Made by a program: the position numbers and the translations under genes | Notes under the pieces: model-generated | Told to the model about the DNA's origin: nothing | What the model saw: only the letters and a program-made list of their open reading frames with translations | Database searches by the model: none | Assembly: GCA_964528795.1 (NCBI GenBank) | Contig: CAZGUY010000008.1 | Span: forward strand, 1 to 30,596 | Length of the DNA: 30,596 bases | Direction of reading: 5' to 3' | Source of the DNA: DATFJC01 sp964528795 | GTDB taxonomy: Bacteria; Patescibacteriota; Patescibacteriia; UBA2591; UBA6264 | Part shown: positions 13,003-21,647 of the stretch, piece by piece | Numbering within the stretch: position 1 is the first letter of the stretch | Layout: each line of letters begins with the position of its first letter

Positions 13003-13038
13003 GTAATAAAAAAGATCCGCTCCTTTTAAAGCGGATCT
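13003..13038 (-). terminator. Intrinsic terminator of paralogue B
   Basis: Nine-pair stem AGATCCGCT / AGCGGATCT (13013-13021 with 13030-13038), followed on the minus strand by a T run. It lies 19 bases after the stop of the 178-residue gene. Confidence 0.85.
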
Positions 13039-13057
13039 ATTAATTAACCATGAATAA

Positions 13058-13594
13058 TTATTTTTTGTTCTGGTAATGCTTAAAGATTTGCTCAGTTATA
13101 GACATAGATAAAGGTGAATTAACACTTTCTAATACTTCATCTACAAAATCGTCCATCAGTTTATCAATCTTTTTACTGTATATTGGAATCAACCTTAAAG
13201 CTGTTCTAAGCATTTGGTTTAATTTAGTATAAAACCTTACTATTTGTTCAACAACCTGATCTGTATTTATTTGTTCACCCTGACTATAATGAGGTTTTAC
13301 AAGTGAATATTTTTCCATTAAAGATTTTTCAGCATTTTTAAGTTTCTGAATCAACATTTCCGCAAAACTACGTTTACAATCTAATATATTAATAAGACTA
13401 TCAAAATAAACAAAATCAACCAAAAACCCTAAATCATCTGGACTAGATTGAACTCTTATATTAGCAATATAATTATAATTGTCCCCTTTTAAACCCGTCG
13501 CAATTAATTCTTTGTCATTATTAAAATGCGTTTCAAAGTTTTGCTTCATTGATTCAAGAAAAATAAAATATAACTTTCTTTTGTTCTTACTCAT
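13058..13594 (-). CDS. Hypothetical protein, tandem paralogue B
   Basis: 178 residues, soluble, no membrane segment. It is a diverged paralogue of the gene at 12429: shared features are KLYFIFLESMKQNFETH against YSKFLKEFKKKFEVH, then ANIRVQSS and DLGFLVDFVYF, and a helical C-terminal half with IVRFYTKLNQMLRTALRLIP and KKIDKLMDDFVDEVLESV. Identity looks modest, so the duplication is not recent. It has a strong Shine-Dalgarno (AAAGGAGGT), a promoter at 13630-13657 and a terminator. The C-terminal half could be an oligomerisation helix bundle, which is inference. No function can be named. Confidence 0.7.
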   Translation of the reverse strand: MSKNKRKLYFIFLESMKQNFETHFNNDKELIATGLKGDNYNYIANIRVQSSPDDLGFLVDFVYFDSLINILDCKRSFAEMLIQKLKNAEKSLMEKYSLVKPHYSQGEQINTDQVVEQIVRFYTKLNQMLRTALRLIPIYSKKIDKLMDDFVDEVLESVNSPLSMSITEQIFKHYQNKK

Positions 13595-13629
13595 GACTGA
13601 CCTCCTTTTAATTTTAATTATCTGCTTTA

Positions 13630-13657
13630 ACTATAACAAAATTTAATATTAAATCAA
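13630..13657 (-). promoter_or_regulatory. Promoter of paralogue B
   Basis: Minus-strand -35 TTGATT (13657-13652), 16-base spacer, -10 TATAGT (13635-13630). It lies just downstream of the UPF0182 terminator. Confidence 0.6.
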
Positions 13658-13664
13658 GTTTTAA

Positions 13665-13698
13665 AACAAAAAGGGCATCCTAAAAAGCCCTTTTTGTT
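13665..13698 (-). terminator. Intrinsic terminator of the UPF0182 gene
   Basis: Perfect 12-bp stem (13665-13676 with 13687-13698) including GGGC/GCCC and A/T-rich flanks. On the minus strand the stem's 3' side ends in a T-rich stretch. Confidence 0.8.
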
Positions 13699-13720
13699 AA
13701 TATTTTGAAATGTCCTAATT

Positions 13721-16444
13721 TTACTTTAAATTTTCTAATATATTACCTAATTCCTTTATTTTTTCTCCGTATTCTGTCCAATTACCACGCTTTTGAGATT
13801 GTAGGGCTTGATTATAGACATTAACAGCCCTTTGAATTAAAGAGATTTTTTCTTCTCCAATACCACCAGTTGCATCTTTTTCTAAATCTTTTGTGTCTTT
13901 CTCAACTTGGCCAGTGAATATCTTTTCTAAGGCTTGCCCTAGTTTAGGCTCCATAGCAATACTATCTTTGTAAGCTACAATCACTCTCTTTAATTCAGGA
14001 ATTTGGCCACCTTCAGATTTTAAATAAATTGGCTGAACATACAAAAGGGACTCTTGGATAGGAATTACTAAAAGACTACCTCTTAAAACACTAGAACCTC
14101 TTTGATCCCACAGAGAAAGTTGTTGGGAAATTTCAGTATCCTGGTTGATTCTCCCCATAACTTGATCTGGCCCATAAACTAACTTTTGCTTTGGAAAACG
14201 ATAAACCACTAGATCACCATAATCTTTACCATCATTTCTTACTACCATCCAAGCTGCTAAATTATCTTTTTCTTTTGGGGTAAAAGGAATCATTAAAATA
14301 AATTCTTCCTCTTCTTCCCCAGGTAATTTCATTATTATATGACGCATCATTGGATCTAACCTTGAGCCAGTATAATTAGTAGGAATTTCCCATTGATCTT
14401 CCCTATTGTAGAAAATTTTAGGATCTTGCATGTGATATTTGGCATATAGATCAGTCTGGTATTTAAAAAGATCTTCTGGGTATCTTATATGAGCTCTTAT
14501 ATCATCTGGCATTTTGTCAAACGATACAAACGTATTATCAAATATTTTAGAATAGGTTTGAATCAAGGGATCAGATTTATCTGAGATGTAAAAATTCATA
14601 CTTCCATTATAGGCATCTAAAACAACTTTTAAAGAATTGCGAACATAATTAATTTGGGATATAAATTCAGTATAACTTTTTTGATGAAGATCAGCTACCT
14701 TTTGAGAATAAGGAAATTTAGAACTTGTAGTGTAACCATCAATAATCCATTTTAAATGACCATCTTTATCAATCACCATGTAGGGATCTTTATCAAACTT
14801 AATAAAGGGCAATACTTTCTCAACTCTTTCCTTTATGTTTCTATTAAATATAACTTTTGAATCTTTACTTATATCATCCGACAAAAGAAATTTAGATGAC
14901 TGAAATCTAGCCGCAAACATTAATTTTTTAAAAATATTATCTACTTTAACACCCCCGTTACCTTTATAATGGGTAAATATATTTTCTTCTCCTTTAGGAT
15001 AATCAAATTCTTTATTACCTGTATCAGCTACCACCCAATCAATCAAAGATTCGCCATAATAAATTTCAGGTTGATTAATTTTTAAACGATCATATTGTGA
15101 CTCGGCTGGCAAGTCTTTTACAAATAAATTTGGCAAACCTTCATCGGTGGTTTCATTAACTGGAGCTAGGGTTAGACCAAACCCATGAGTAAATGTAAGA
15201 CGTTTGTTAATAAAACTTTGCTGAGGTAAATTACTAGAATCAAGCTCTCTTGGTGATAAAAGAACCTGTCTATAATCACCATTTAAATGATAACGATCAT
15301 TATCAATACTTTCAAAATTATAATATGTTCTTATAGCTTGCAATTGGTTAAAAGTATCAAGTAAGGGGTCTCTGTCCCAAATTCTAATGTTTTGAACAGT
15401 AGCTTGATTTTCATTAATATCAGCCATACTTAAATTACTTTCTCCTTGTAGCTTTTCTTCTCTAACACTATCTAAGTTATAAGCTGCCCTTGTTAAATCA
15501 ATATGATTTTTAATGTAAGGGGTCTCCTTTTTAAGTTCATTGGGCTCAACTATAACAGATTGTAAAATTGTGGGATAAATCCATACTCCTAAAACTAAAA
15601 CTACCACATAAGCCATTATACCAAACTTTAAAGCTTTATATTTTGGTTTCCATATATTAACCAAAGATAAAAGGGATAAAGCCATTGCTACCCAAACTAA
15701 AGCTTTTAAAAAGGGCATTGATCCATGAACTATAGAATAATTTGCTCCAACTAAAAGCCCAGTCTCATTTAAAAGGGTATTGGGGATATTTATAAAATAA
15801 AGCTGCAAAGCTACTAAAACAAAAATCAAAAACAAAAGTAAAGACACATGAGTCCTTACTTTCTTACTCAATTTAGAAGAAAAGAAGTCTTTTAAAGATA
15901 ATAAGCCGTTTTTAATATAAATAAGTCCTGCTCCTATACCTGAAACAACTACTAAAAAGAATCCCAAACCAATTAAAAACTCTATAAAAGGTAAGCTAAA
16001 TAAATAATAAGAAATATCTTTTCCTAAAATAGGGTCCACTTTTCCAAAAGAAGTAGCATTAAAATACTTTAAAATAGTGGGCCAACTACTCGAGGCTACC
16101 AAGCCTATCATAAAAGATACAATTAAAGATAAACCCAGTGATATTTTCTTGCTTATTTTTCCTGATAAAAACTTTTTTATTGCTCCCTTGCCTATTACGG
16201 TTGGTTCTGAATTAGAAACTTTCCTAGCAATCAAAACATTGCCATATAAAAACAAGAAAAATAAAGCACCAACTCCAAGCCCAACCAAAATCTTAGCTGC
16301 AATCATTGTTTTAAAAACATTTTGATAATCAATGCTTTGGAACCAATACCAATCAGTTAAAAGATTAATAATACTGGATCCAAAAATTAGAATTAAAATT
16401 ATAATACCTAAGACTATAAGACCAGTTAAAGATTTCTTTTTCAT
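13721..16444 (-). CDS. UPF0182 family large membrane protein
   Basis: 907 residues. The N-terminal third has seven hydrophobic segments (starting about residues 7, 47, 101, 144, 198, 240 and 270). A large extracytoplasmic domain follows (about 300-880), with a DSVREEKLQGESNLS region, QNIRIWDRDPLLDTFNQLQ, YYNFESIDNDRYHLNGDYRQ, LTFTHGFGLTLAPVN and IYYGESLIDWVV. These are hallmarks of UPF0182 (COG1615), found in Actinobacteria, Firmicutes, Cyanobacteria and some Patescibacteria. Its function is not established. Length is typical for the family and the frame is intact. It is transcribed alone, divergently from the spermidine-synthase-like gene, and ends at its own terminator. Confidence 0.9.
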   Translation of the reverse strand: MKKKSLTGLIVLGIIILILIFGSSIINLLTDWYWFQSIDYQNVFKTMIAAKILVGLGVGALFFLFLYGNVLIARKVSNSEPTVIGKGAIKKFLSGKISKKISLGLSLIVSFMIGLVASSSWPTILKYFNATSFGKVDPILGKDISYYLFSLPFIEFLIGLGFFLVVVSGIGAGLIYIKNGLLSLKDFFSSKLSKKVRTHVSLLLFLIFVLVALQLYFINIPNTLLNETGLLVGANYSIVHGSMPFLKALVWVAMALSLLSLVNIWKPKYKALKFGIMAYVVVLVLGVWIYPTILQSVIVEPNELKKETPYIKNHIDLTRAAYNLDSVREEKLQGESNLSMADINENQATVQNIRIWDRDPLLDTFNQLQAIRTYYNFESIDNDRYHLNGDYRQVLLSPRELDSSNLPQQSFINKRLTFTHGFGLTLAPVNETTDEGLPNLFVKDLPAESQYDRLKINQPEIYYGESLIDWVVADTGNKEFDYPKGEENIFTHYKGNGGVKVDNIFKKLMFAARFQSSKFLLSDDISKDSKVIFNRNIKERVEKVLPFIKFDKDPYMVIDKDGHLKWIIDGYTTSSKFPYSQKVADLHQKSYTEFISQINYVRNSLKVVLDAYNGSMNFYISDKSDPLIQTYSKIFDNTFVSFDKMPDDIRAHIRYPEDLFKYQTDLYAKYHMQDPKIFYNREDQWEIPTNYTGSRLDPMMRHIIMKLPGEEEEEFILMIPFTPKEKDNLAAWMVVRNDGKDYGDLVVYRFPKQKLVYGPDQVMGRINQDTEISQQLSLWDQRGSSVLRGSLLVIPIQESLLYVQPIYLKSEGGQIPELKRVIVAYKDSIAMEPKLGQALEKIFTGQVEKDTKDLEKDATGGIGEEKISLIQRAVNVYNQALQSQKRGNWTEYGEKIKELGNILENLK

Positions 16445-16502
16445 ATATTTTTAAGATTAATAATGATTTACTTATATTTATATTGTAACAGACCCTTACC
16501 TT

Positions 16503-16532
16503 TTGACAACTTAAAAAATGAGTTATTATATT
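16503..16532 (+). promoter_or_regulatory. Promoter of the spermidine-synthase-like membrane gene
   Basis: -35 TTGACA (16503-16508) with -10 TTATAT or TATATT (16526-16532) at 17 or 18 bases, about 36 bases before the ATG at 16569. It lies in the 124-base divergent region shared with the UPF0182 gene, for which only a weak minus-strand promoter is visible. Confidence 0.65.
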
Positions 16533-16568
16533 AAAAAGAGGAATACTTAGAAAAAATAAATTAATTTT

Positions 16569-18761
16569 ATGAAAAAAAATATTTCTTTTTCATTTTTAAC
16601 CCTTGGTATAAGCTCAATCATTTTCCAAGCCCTTATTATTAGAGAGATTATTTCATGTTTTTACGGAAATGAAATTTTTATAGGGTTTATTTTATTTATT
16701 TGGCTTTTATGGACAGCTATTGGAAGTAAATTTATTGCTAATCTTTTTAAAAAAACAAAAAAAATACTTATAGGGTTACATTATATCTTACCAGTCATTT
16801 TTTTAATTCAAGTTTTTTTACTTAGGGTCTACCCTAGTTTAAATACTTTTCCAGGAGAAATGCCAAATATTTTAAATTCCTTTTTAGCAATATTAATAAT
16901 TTTAGCTCCTGGTTGTGTTGTTTTGGGGATTATCTGGACTATAGCGTCTCATATTTCTAGTTCAAAACAAAATAAAATACTAAATATTAATAAAGGCTAT
17001 TTAAAGGAGATGATAGGTTTTGTTTTAGGGGGAATACTATTTTCTTTTATTTTTGTTCAATTAAATATAATTACCACTATTTGTATTACTGCTATAATTA
17101 ACTTTTTTGTAGCATTCTTTTTAACAAAGCCAAAAAAATATAAAACAATAACTTTTTTAATTATAATCTTAACAACTATACTTTTATTATCCCCCTACCC
17201 TACTCTTTTAAACAAAGAAATTCACTCTTTAAAATTCCCGCATCAAACCATAAAAAAAACTATATCCTCTCCTCACGGCAATATTACTATTACAAACTTA
17301 AATAATCAATATAATTTTTACGAAAATGGTGGCTTAATTGGTCATACTCAAAATAAAGAATTTTCTGAAATCTTAGTTCATACCACCAACCTTTACCAAA
17401 CCAACTTTAATAAAGCTTTAGTTATCGGAGTTGAGTCTAGTAATATTGTTCAAGAACTTTTAAAATATCCTTTTAAAAAAATATATTATATTCAACCAAA
17501 TAAAAAAATATATTCTTCAATAAAAGCATACCTTGAACCACAACTAAAAAATTGTCTGGACAATAAAAGGATTGAGATATTATACGGAGATGCTTTTTCT
17601 ATTCTTAAAAAATCTAATTTTTCTTTAGATAATATTTTTGTTAACCTACCCAATCCATCCACCGCTCTTATTAATAGATTTTATACAAAAAATTTTCTTG
17701 CCCTAGCTTATAAAAACTTAAATAGTCAAGGTATTTTAACCAGCTATTTAAAAGCTAGCCCTTCTCAAACAAATAAAAATTTACAAAAATTAAATTCTAG
17801 CTTTTACAAAAGCACAAAAGAAACCTTTGATTCAAATTTAATCTTACCCGGTAACAACAACATATTTTTATCTAGCCCTCAAAAAGATAAATTTAATCTT
17901 AATAAAAACAAATTAATTCAAAATTTTAATGAAAAAAACCTTAAAACTAGTTTTTTTAATGAAAATTATATAAATTATAGATTGTCTAAGAATATAAACG
18001 AGATTAGAAGAGAATTAACTAGCCTTAATAATAGTACTAATACATTTCTAAGACCAATAGGCTATTTTTTAAATAACTTGTTTTGGCTTGATCATTTTTA
18101 TTCATCTTTTTCTAAAAACTTTAATAAAATATCTCACAATATATGGTATATTTTATCAATTTTAGTATTGATTTTATTCATAAGATCATTTAAAAAAACC
18201 AAAAAAACTTTATATTTATCAGCTAGCATTGGGGCATTCTCTAGTATGGCATTTGAAGTAATCATTTTAATGGTTTATCAAAACTTAATTGGAAACCTTT
18301 ATTACAAAGTAGCTCTTTTAATCGCTGCCTTGACTATGGGTATGGTTATAGGGATTTGGACTATTACAAAGTTAAAAACAATTAATTTTAAAACCTTAAA
18401 ATATTACCATTTCTTTATTATCCTTACTTCTGTTTTAATTACAAGTGCTATAACCTTTATTCCTGAAACATCTTTGCTTTTTCAAGAACTAACCTGTATA
18501 TTTGTAAGTTTAATAGCTGGATTTGCAACAGCTAGTATTTTTCCTATTTCAAACAAACTTTATTTAAAAAAACAACAAAATATTTCTAACAAAACCAGCC
18601 ACATTTATAGTGCTGACCTTGTCGGAGCAAGCTTGGGAAGTCTTTTGCCTATAATAACTATACCCTTGTTTGGTGCTATCCAAACTTTAAGTTTCATTTT
18701 GACTATTAACATTGTAATTATCTTATTAATATATTTTCTGGTTATTGACAAAAAAAATTAA
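16569..18761 (+). CDS. Membrane protein with embedded spermidine-synthase-like domain
   Basis: 730 residues in three parts: an N-terminal membrane domain (about 1-210, seven hydrophobic segments), a soluble spermidine/spermine-synthase-like domain (about 228-410), and a C-terminal membrane domain (about 535-728, about seven segments). This matches fused MFS-like/spermidine synthase proteins. In the soluble domain GDAFSIL with Asp341, FVNLPNPS and RFYTKNFLALA are family-like. The nucleotide-binding loop, usually of the form GGGDG, reads VIGVESSNIV (285-294), and the acidic residue that normally follows is replaced in YYIQPNKK. From family knowledge these residues bind decarboxylated SAM, so ordinary aminopropyl transfer is doubtful. 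It might have another substrate or be a membrane protein with a relic domain. The M16 peptidase gene lies 63 bases downstream. Confidence 0.75.
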   Translation: MKKNISFSFLTLGISSIIFQALIIREIISCFYGNEIFIGFILFIWLLWTAIGSKFIANLFKKTKKILIGLHYILPVIFLIQVFLLRVYPSLNTFPGEMPNILNSFLAILIILAPGCVVLGIIWTIASHISSSKQNKILNINKGYLKEMIGFVLGGILFSFIFVQLNIITTICITAIINFFVAFFLTKPKKYKTITFLIIILTTILLLSPYPTLLNKEIHSLKFPHQTIKKTISSPHGNITITNLNNQYNFYENGGLIGHTQNKEFSEILVHTTNLYQTNFNKALVIGVESSNIVQELLKYPFKKIYYIQPNKKIYSSIKAYLEPQLKNCLDNKRIEILYGDAFSILKKSNFSLDNIFVNLPNPSTALINRFYTKNFLALAYKNLNSQGILTSYLKASPSQTNKNLQKLNSSFYKSTKETFDSNLILPGNNNIFLSSPQKDKFNLNKNKLIQNFNEKNLKTSFFNENYINYRLSKNINEIRRELTSLNNSTNTFLRPIGYFLNNLFWLDHFYSSFSKNFNKISHNIWYILSILVLILFIRSFKKTKKTLYLSASIGAFSSMAFEVIILMVYQNLIGNLYYKVALLIAALTMGMVIGIWTITKLKTINFKTLKYYHFFIILTSVLITSAITFIPETSLLFQELTCIFVSLIAGFATASIFPISNKLYLKKQQNISNKTSHIYSADLVGASLGSLLPIITIPLFGAIQTLSFILTINIVIILLIYFLVIDKKN

Positions 18762-18824
18762 AGTTATATAATTTTTAAAAGAAAAGCTATTTAAAATTAA
18801 ATATAACAATAAAAAGGAGGTATT

Positions 18825-20069
18825 ATGAAATTACCAGAGATTACAAGAAAAGAATATGACAATGGTTTAGTGATTTTAACCGAACACATTCCAGATGCAA
18901 AAAAGGCCTGCATTATTGTAGGTATTGAAGTTGGCTCTATCAACGAAAAAGAAAGCATACGTGGCATTAGTCACTTAAGCGAACATATGCTTTATAAATC
19001 AAATAAAAGGCAAAAGGCTGATAAAATTACCTATAATCTTGAAAGTGTTGGAGCTAAAAGCAACGCTTTTACTGGTTGGTCTGAAACAGCTCTTTTAGCT
19101 CATTCCCTACCTCGGTCAGTCCCGGTAGTTTTAAAAATATTCTTTGAGATGATTGAAAACACTAACTTTGTTCCTGAAGAATTTGATAAAGAAAAAGGTG
19201 TTGTCCTTAGTGAATTCAATAAATATATTGAAAACCCGTCAAAATACTTATTTGATTATTTATTTATGCCAGCTCTTTTTCAAGATACTGTTCTTCAAAA
19301 CCCAATCATTGGCAAAAAAGAAACAGTTAAAAATATGACTACTAATGACTTGAGTAAATTCAGAAAAAAATATTACAACCCTAACAGGATTGTAATATCA
19401 ATAGCTGGTAAGTTTGATAAAGGTAATGTTGATCAGATTGTAAAAAGTACTTTTGCTCAAATGGATAAAGGGCCAAAAATTAAAGATCCAGACATTCCAC
19501 TCCACAATTATGTTGCTGAAAAAATTATAAAACAACCCGTTGAGCAAGTTTATATGGATGTAGGTATGAGTTTACCTGGAGAAAGATTACTAGAGTCACA
19601 AAAATTAGATTTTTTAAGCGCTGTTTTATCTAAAGGTATGTCTTCAAGGCTTTTTAAAAAGCTCCGTGAAGAAAAAGGTATTAGTTATAACTGTGGCAAT
19701 AACTTTGTTAACCTTAATGGTGATATTGGTTGTTTTGAAACTTATGCATTCAATTTTGATTATGACCGAATTGAAGAAGCTAAAAATATCATTAAAAATC
19801 AGCTAAATGATTTAGCAGAAAATCCTTTATCTGAACAAGAATTTCAAAAAACCACAAACCTTATTCTATTATCTCATTGGGACCACATGGAAAATCTCTA
19901 TTTTAGAGCCCGAGAAATGCTTAAAAAAGAATTTCAAAACATAGAATATGATATTAGAAATCTGCCAGAAATTATAAAAAGTTTCACCCCTGAAAAAATA
20001 AGACAAACCGCTAAAAAATACTTACAAACCGATAAACTAACTACTGCTGCCATTGTACCAAAAGACTAA
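18825..20069 (+). CDS. M16 family zinc metallopeptidase
   Basis: 414 residues, no signal peptide. The inverted zinc motif HxxEH is HLSEH (50-54), with the distal ligand Glu130 in VVLSEFNKY, 75 residues later as expected. The second domain (about 230-410) carries the family's LSKGMSSRLFKKLREEKGISYNCG substrate-clamping region in two blocks around residues 264-287. Such processing-peptidase-like enzymes degrade or process small peptides in a closed two-domain chamber. At about 410 residues this is the single-unit form that usually dimerises. A strong Shine-Dalgarno AAGGAGGT (18814-18821) sets the start 3 bases before the ATG. A bidirectional-looking hairpin follows the gene. Confidence 0.93.
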   Translation: MKLPEITRKEYDNGLVILTEHIPDAKKACIIVGIEVGSINEKESIRGISHLSEHMLYKSNKRQKADKITYNLESVGAKSNAFTGWSETALLAHSLPRSVPVVLKIFFEMIENTNFVPEEFDKEKGVVLSEFNKYIENPSKYLFDYLFMPALFQDTVLQNPIIGKKETVKNMTTNDLSKFRKKYYNPNRIVISIAGKFDKGNVDQIVKSTFAQMDKGPKIKDPDIPLHNYVAEKIIKQPVEQVYMDVGMSLPGERLLESQKLDFLSAVLSKGMSSRLFKKLREEKGISYNCGNNFVNLNGDIGCFETYAFNFDYDRIEEAKNIIKNQLNDLAENPLSEQEFQKTTNLILLSHWDHMENLYFRAREMLKKEFQNIEYDIRNLPEIIKSFTPEKIRQTAKKYLQTDKLTTAAIVPKD

Positions 20070-20082
20070 TTTAAAAACTAAA

Positions 20083-20113
20083 AGTAGCCTGAATAATTCA
20101 GGCTACTCTTTTT
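20083..20113 (+). terminator. Intrinsic terminator between convergent M16 and MEMO-AMMECR1 genes
   Basis: Perfect 11-bp stem AGTAGCCTGAA / TTCAGGCTACT (20083-20093 with 20097-20107), followed by CTTTTTT on the plus strand. It also has A/T flanks in the other direction and lies 17 bases beyond the end of the minus-strand gene, so it may serve both. Confidence 0.85.
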
Positions 20114-20129
20114 TATTTGAAAAACCAAT

Positions 20130-21647
20130 TTAAAAAACTTGAGCTGTAAATATCTTAATTGTAACATTTTTATCTTTATAGCAATCTGGATTTAAACCTG
20201 CTTTTTGAAAACAAAGTTCGCTCATAAATTTCTCAAATCCCCAATTATTATCCGTTGCCACTTGAGGTAAAAATACTCCTGACCTATTACCTTTTTGAAT
20301 ATAAACTCCATGTTTACCCAAACTAATTTCATCTAAATTATTAATTTCTTTCATGGGTGATAAAACAGAAACTTCATAACTTAAATCCGACAATTCGTTA
20401 GGTTGAACGGGTTGAAATCTATTATCATGTTTAGCAGCTGCTATTGCCATATCTTTAACTACCTCAAATAAAGGCTTTTTAGTTGGAGAAAACCTACCAA
20501 TACAGCCTCGAAGACGGCCTTGTTTTTTTAAAGTAACAAAAGCTCCAACCTGTTTTTTTAAAATTGAATCCGAAACTCTAAATTCTGGTATAGGTTTATT
20601 ATTAACAGATTTTTTTACAGTAGTCTTTGCTATATTTAAAAGAGTTTGTTTTTGATCTTCATTTAAAGAAAAGTCTAAATCTTTGTTAATAAAAAAACCT
20701 ATTGCTCCATAACCTACTATATGTTTTTCTTGATTAGTTGTGTCAGAACTATTTTTATATTGTAATAATTTTGAATTAGCATTTAAATTATTACCTATTA
20801 TCATAAGGCTTTTTATGGCATCATTTCCACAAGCCAAAGTTGAAACACTTGGATATTTATTTTTTAAACTCAAAGCTTGGTTAAACTGATTTAAACTTCC
20901 ACTTAAAATAGAATTAATAGTTTTTTGATCTAACTCCTTAGCCAATTCTTTATCAGGGTAATGTGATAAGTCAGAACTAGCTATAAAAATAGTATTTTGA
21001 TTATAATTTTTAGATAAAAAATTACCTAAAACCTTATATGTATCATCGTTATAATTCCCAAAAACTATAGGAACAATTTCAAAGTCTTTTTTAATTATTT
21101 TTTGCAAAAAAGGCAGTTGTACTTCAATAGAATGTTCTTTTTCATGAATTTTTGAACGATATTTTATATTTTTATCTAAATTAATGATTTTATTAGCAAA
21201 ATCAGAATCTATCTTGATTTTGCCTAATGGGGTTTTATAATACCCCTTTTTAAAAACTGAAGCACCTTTAAAATGTGCTTTATGACTATTGGCTAATATA
21301 ACAACTCTCTTTATATCTTTATTTTTTATTTGCTTAAGACCTGAAGCTATTACTTGACCTGAAAACCGATAACCAGCATGAGGTAATACAAATCCAAGTG
21401 ACTCACCTACTTTATTATCTTTTTGAGTATTTGATAAAAAGGAATCAATTTCTTTGATTAGGTCTTTTTTGTTAGCTGGATAAAAGCTACCTGCTACTGC
21501 TGGTTGCCTTACAATTTCTTTTTCTTTTTGGTTTGAGAGAATATAAAAGAGAAACAAACTTAAAACAACAAGTATTATTAAAACTAAAACCAATATTTGT
21601 TTTAACTTCTTAGAGGTCATAAACAAACTTATTAAATTTATTTCCAA
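20130..21647 (-). CDS. Membrane-anchored MEMO1-AMMECR1 fusion (AmmeMemoRadiSam proteins B and A)
   Basis: 505 residues. The start at 21647 overlaps the upstream stop by 10 bases; Met10 (21620) is an alternative. A Lys-rich end and one hydrophobic helix (about 17-38) precede two domains. Residues 46-320 are MEMO1-like: VRQPAVAGSFYPAN, LPHAGYRFSG with His90, NSHKAHF with His122, and TLACGNDAI with Cys273, equivalent to the His-His-Cys site proposed for human MEMO1. Residues about 325-505 are AMMECR1: RLRGCIGRFSPTKKPL, AAAKHDNRFQPVQPNEL and YEVSVLSPM. The fused order B-A and genomic pairing with the radical SAM gene define the AmmeMemoRadiSam system. Its chemistry is not settled. The charge pattern suggests N-in, with both domains outside; this is inference. 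Confidence 0.9.
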   Translation of the reverse strand: MEINLISLFMTSKKLKQILVLVLIILVVLSLFLFYILSNQKEKEIVRQPAVAGSFYPANKKDLIKEIDSFLSNTQKDNKVGESLGFVLPHAGYRFSGQVIASGLKQIKNKDIKRVVILANSHKAHFKGASVFKKGYYKTPLGKIKIDSDFANKIINLDKNIKYRSKIHEKEHSIEVQLPFLQKIIKKDFEIVPIVFGNYNDDTYKVLGNFLSKNYNQNTIFIASSDLSHYPDKELAKELDQKTINSILSGSLNQFNQALSLKNKYPSVSTLACGNDAIKSLMIIGNNLNANSKLLQYKNSSDTTNQEKHIVGYGAIGFFINKDLDFSLNEDQKQTLLNIAKTTVKKSVNNKPIPEFRVSDSILKKQVGAFVTLKKQGRLRGCIGRFSPTKKPLFEVVKDMAIAAAKHDNRFQPVQPNELSDLSYEVSVLSPMKEINNLDEISLGKHGVYIQKGNRSGVFLPQVATDNNWGFEKFMSELCFQKAGLNPDCYKDKNVTIKIFTAQVF

